A model generated the notes under the pieces. It did no database searches. It was not told where the DNA came from and saw only the letters and a list, made by a program, of their open reading frames with translations. Source: Paenibacillus sp. LHD-117 (GTDB lineage: Bacteria > Bacillota > Bacilli > Paenibacillales > Paenibacillaceae). Taken from it: DNA of 64,000 nt. Every line of letters starts with the position of its first letter. Position 1 is the stretch's first letter. The stretch lies in NCBI RefSeq assembly GCF_030929555.1, contig NZ_JAVFVT010000035.1:19838-83837 (forward strand), in the 5' to 3' direction. The position numbers and the translations under genes were made by a program. Below, piece by piece: positions 61,701-64,000 of the stretch.

Positions 61701-63889
61701 CATTTCTTCACAGGATGATAGGTGTTTACTGTCGTGGCGCCGAGAACATCTACAGATTGGGTCACGTTGCCGTAATCATCGTATTGTGAAGTTGTGGTCA
61801 ACGTATCCGGCGTCTGGTTATTACTTGACACAATCGTAGTCGGATAAGGCACTGCGTAAGTTCGTGTACCGACTTGCTTGGCATAGGTATTCGTGGTCAT
61901 TTTTTCAATACCGCCACCGCTCTCGACTTGCGTGTCAAGATAAAAGTTCGCTTGTTGCGAGCTGCTGTCGAATACTTTCCGGTAGTTAAACGTCGTGCTA
62001 GTTAACCCATTATGCAATGTCGTATTAAATGTCATATTCTGTCCATACGATTGTGCATAATCACCCGGGTAAGTCATGGCGTGATGGTTAAATGTTTCCT
62101 TAGTATCATTCTCGAAAATAAGCACATCCGAACGAGATAACATTCGATACGCTTCGACAAACGAGGTAGAGCCGATATAGCGCTTGACAGGAGCAGCCTC
62201 GTAATCATACTTTGTATTCGCACCTGTAGGATGCTGTACATTGGTTAATAGAATATACGGATTCGATTTCGCCCTACTCTCATCATAGCCGAGCAAGTTG
62301 AATTTGGCAGGCATATTTTCATACGAATAGGTCGTCTGGCGATCTTCCGCATCAACAACGGACTCCAAAACTTCCGTACTGCCATCCAACCCTTTATGGT
62401 AAACAACAGTTTCTGAGCCTTTCGTAATCGTAACTTCTGTCGTTGTATACGAAATCTGAATACGATTGCCGATAGAATCGATAATTTGACTCAAGAGCTT
62501 CCTCCCATATATCGCATTCTGAATATATATGAAGGAGATCGTATTGTCATAGGCATCGGCGATTTGCAGCAAGTGACCTTCTTGTGAGAAATACTGCTTC
62601 ATCGTCCCGTCAACAGACGTTAAACGATATTTAGAGACTGTGCCACTAACTGTCAGCGATGTATCTTCTGTAAAACTCAATCCCAGCCATGTAGTCCCTT
62701 TCAAGGAACCGTTATCTACCTCATAACGCCCTCCATCAGCAAGATGGACATATTGCTTATTAGCTTCCGTTTCGACATAAGGCAACTTCCATGACCAACC
62801 CTTGCCGATCGGATACAACATGTCCTTAATCGATTGTTTCGTTGTATTGATATATCTGTATCCTGTCGTCGTACCGACAGATTGGTACATAATAGTCGCA
62901 CCAGGAGAGTTGCTAATGTAATAATTATAGCCCCCCTCAGAGCCAATACGAGCTCCTGCCGAGCTTTGAATCGCGCTCTGATCTGCTACTGCCTGAGAAT
63001 AGTAATCTCTAAGTACAGTGGCACGAGTAGTCGGCGTTGGCGTACCTTCCCTTGATTCGACACGAGTATTGGAGATTCCATATACGTATCTCCACTTGTA
63101 GGTGCTACTCACACTAACCCATTCGCCATATTTTTCAGAACTAAGTACCGTAGGCTTAAAAACCGTACCACTATAATTTTGTCGATACATTCGTGTGTCT
63201 GAGGCTGGTTTATTAACCGTGCCTGAATAATTCGCACGCCAGTGGCCGGTACAGTAAGAATTTGGAGTACCGCCCGACGCCGCGCAGGTGTTAAGCGTGT
63301 CTGTGGTTGTTCGATTCAGCGTACCGGTATATCCCCCGCTACTATATGGCATGGAAGAAGGACAGGCTGGGTCCTCACTTGATTTGACCCAAACACCTTG
63401 TGCATTGTACCTTCCGTATTTGCGCACTTCACAAGTTGAAGTCGCCGTTTTGGAGTCTGCAGGTGTTAAAGACCCCGAAGACACAAAAGATGAACCTTGT
63501 TTGTATAAACTTCCACTAAATCCGCCTTGGCTATAAGAGATGGACGATTGAAATGAATTCGTGCTGCTTGTTATGGAGGAAGTTTCTGTTCTAGACTCAG
63601 AGGGCGAAATAATATAATATATACCCTGATTCGCCCTATTCTGCGCGATACTATAGTCCGAATAGGAGCTATGCGTTACATCATACCAATTCAGGGCTAA
63701 TGTCTCTTCATCGCCGATCCCATCTCCGTCAGTATCTTCTTCCACCCATTTCGTCTCCGTATATTTCACGTCATAAAATAGTTGTTTCTTTATGGCACTG
63801 AATTGCACATAATAACGGTAAACATCTACTGGATAAGGTTCCGTACTTAGTTCAATATCATATAACGCCGAATCGGCCGAACGGTTCAA
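58760..63889 (-). CDS. RHS/YD-repeat polymorphic toxin with HEMGH metallopeptidase tip
   Basis: A 1709-aa WapA/RHS-like protein. Residues 51-62 (EEDTDGDGIGDE) are a calcium-type repeat; 118-245 hold four degenerate Y-S-x-x-G-x-x-G-T-x units; about 560-1450 are YD repeats (YDKLGRIELVTYPG, YDELGRLIENIDPL) forming the RHS cage; the core ends RYSGEYWDNTTELQYLRARW ... DPSGN at 1519-1523. The last 186 residues form a variable tip with LAHEMGHASQHLEG (HEMGH 1610-1614), a HExxH zinc-peptidase motif. No signal peptide is seen at the TTG start and a stop lies shortly upstream in frame, so the 5' end is doubtful. The gene is AT-rich against the rest of the window. Confidence 0.85.
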   Translation of the reverse strand: MNRSADSALYDIELSTEPYPVDVYRYYVQFSAIKKQLFYDVKYTETKWVEEDTDGDGIGDEETLALNWYDVTHSSYSDYSIAQNRANQGIYYIISPSESRTETSSITSSTNSFQSSISYSQGGFSGSLYKQGSSFVSSGSLTPADSKTATSTCEVRKYGRYNAQGVWVKSSEDPACPSSMPYSSGGYTGTLNRTTTDTLNTCAASGGTPNSYCTGHWRANYSGTVNKPASDTRMYRQNYSGTVFKPTVLSSEKYGEWVSVSSTYKWRYVYGISNTRVESREGTPTPTTRATVLRDYYSQAVADQSAIQSSAGARIGSEGGYNYYISNSPGATIMYQSVGTTTGYRYINTTKQSIKDMLYPIGKGWSWKLPYVETEANKQYVHLADGGRYEVDNGSLKGTTWLGLSFTEDTSLTVSGTVSKYRLTSVDGTMKQYFSQEGHLLQIADAYDNTISFIYIQNAIYGRKLLSQIIDSIGNRIQISYTTTEVTITKGSETVVYHKGLDGSTEVLESVVDAEDRQTTYSYENMPAKFNLLGYDESRAKSNPYILLTNVQHPTGANTKYDYEAAPVKRYIGSTSFVEAYRMLSRSDVLIFENDTKETFNHHAMTYPGDYAQSYGQNMTFNTTLHNGLTSTTFNYRKVFDSSSQQANFYLDTQVESGGGIEKMTTNTYAKQVGTRTYAVPYPTTIVSSNNQTPDTLTTTSQYDDYGNVTQSVDVLGATTVNTYHPVKKWLTSTLQQVGAGQYQFTSYSRNEQGDITEIIVRENNESGAILRQETFGRSGSHGNVTTSTTANGAKSQVVTYEYDTTYQAFPVKQFVNVTNADGQLSTIKTELEYDSITGRVVGSIDGRGNRTEYAYDKLGRIELVTYPGNVTLMAEYDDVLNTVLITDEEGRQSKVAWNGLGWQQESGVILATGYAMRSRSQYDQHGRVTATFDADGNRTEYNQDVWRRPTSIIYPNLKKSTITYHDNLREVVTTDASGNTIVESFDAFGRSMRTEELALSGTRNLVSQQSYFPVNGLLHQQTDAKQNTTTYSYDSFGQLRTLTNAKNETTTYHYDNLGNHTKTIFPDGIETEKIYDELGRLIENIDPLNNKDTYFYDANGNRSKLIDKLGQEFTYNYTNRNLLENKVGPTETIAFIYNDDGSRESMTDGTGTTTYSYHPYTGELDTVTYPDEETISYTYNSQGIKDTMTTPFGDVIEYNYNSMNQLETLEWNGEVESSYTYKDNGQLWTENLGDVMSSERTYTNFLLTELTQVGLGGDLDRVYSYDHDENKNIDVLTEMNQSVVTKDLDFSYDDLNRIETSTQFNESYTYDNRGNRQTLQTEGGALPPENGGYQYDEWDRLKQVTRLDGTIVMYRYNGDNLMVERSENGETTRFYYDGQQIIAEGIVQADGIVVEKVSYLRGHGLSMLEEADDTKGYYVQNGHGDVVSILGEDGEILNSYDYDVWGNPIAATETLSNSFRYSGEYWDNTTELQYLRARWYDPSIGRFINEDTYEGELSNPLSLNLYTYVHNNPLIYIDPSGNKIVLSNKATEAEKEAYERAIAYLETSSTAADLIKLLEDSPEVFTIEFIDNHDMKYVPSTKTISWDPTSGLVLGDKKSIQSAALGLAHEMGHASQHLEGLLDEKTRMTTELRNKIEADNLSRFETPIAKELGEYTRKNYADASGTYRMSNSTDWGALVPTRPKWHYIAPWNWGKPGKAFENQNPWTP

Positions 63890-64000
63890 CCCCTGAATTC
63901 TTGAGTCTAGGACACTTAACGCACGTGCTCCTCAGTATTGCTTAAAATTGCTCAGACTTTCACGATTAAAGGCTCCACTTCACCAGTCGTCGCGGCAACA
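63890..64000 (-). other. Region upstream of the RHS frame
   Basis: On the minus strand one frame entering the window ends VAATTGEVEPLIVKV then TGA, and the RHS frame has a TGA about 45 bases before the TTG used as start. Either an upstream gene ends here and the RHS gene begins with a poor start, or the original RHS N-terminus (signal peptide, anchor) was split off by a frameshift. Confidence 0.4.

Overview
The window looks like a chromosomal segment of a Paenibacillaceae member (Paenibacillus or Cohnella type; no species can be fixed from sequence alone). Reasons: dnaE followed by the sporulation pair ytrH-ytrI and then ytpI/ytoI, several YheC/D endospore-coat ATP-grasp genes, an S-layer-homology protein with a long acidic stretch, YesM/YesN-type sugar ABC regulation, a SinR/SinI pair and a paeninodin-type lasso peptide locus. 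Most of the window is fairly GC-rich; from about 56.5 kb to the end it becomes clearly AT-rich and carries an RHS polymorphic-toxin island with decayed genes.

Layout. 1-3.2 kb: 5' part of dnaE (minus). 3.3-4.6 kb: ytrH, ytrI, ytpI. 4.6-4.95 kb: a MITE-like repeat. 5-7.4 kb: ytoI, a hypothetical gene and an XRE regulator. 7.5-8.7 kb: two tandem arrays (51-bp and 50-bp units). 8.9-15.7 kb: five YheC/D-family ATP-grasp genes and a GNAT gene in one operon. 15.8-17.5 kb: HAD phosphatase and psd. 17.5-22.5 kb: lasso peptide operon C-A-K-D (cyclase, a 42-aa precursor, HPr-kinase-like kinase, exporter). 22.6-33.4 kb: AraC regulator, aminotransferase, ecsAB, SLH protein, DEAD helicase, SDR, CheX-like, HRDC, DUF3055. 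33.5-35.7 kb: metallophosphoesterase, two divergent PqqD/RRE genes and the lasso protease B2. 35.9-38.8 kb: sinR, sinI, GT2 glycosyltransferase, galE. 39-46.4 kb: a YesMN-type two-component system with a sugar ABC transporter. 46.5-54 kb: solute-binding lipoprotein, two ABC ATPases, MacA-like adaptor, FtsX-type permease and ECF sigma factor. 54.5-56.5 kb: OmpR-type two-component system. 56.6-64 kb: RHS toxin island.

How it fits together. The lasso pathway is split: C-A-K-D lies about 12.5 kb from the RRE (B1) and protease (B2). The two halves, the second RRE gene and galE-GT all carry the same 16-bp palindrome (consensus GTTCTTWATWAAGAAC) at or immediately after the -10 box. Each half-site matches the GTTCTYT core known for SinR of Bacillus subtilis, and a SinR orthologue plus a SinI-like antirepressor sit between B2 and galE-GT. 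The sequence therefore predicts a SinR/SinI regulon linking a phosphorylated lasso peptide to surface sugar synthesis. Other notable items are an ABC ATPase fused to an AbrB-like domain, and an RHS protein with an HEMGH zincin tip, a downstream orphan tip and duplicated terminators.
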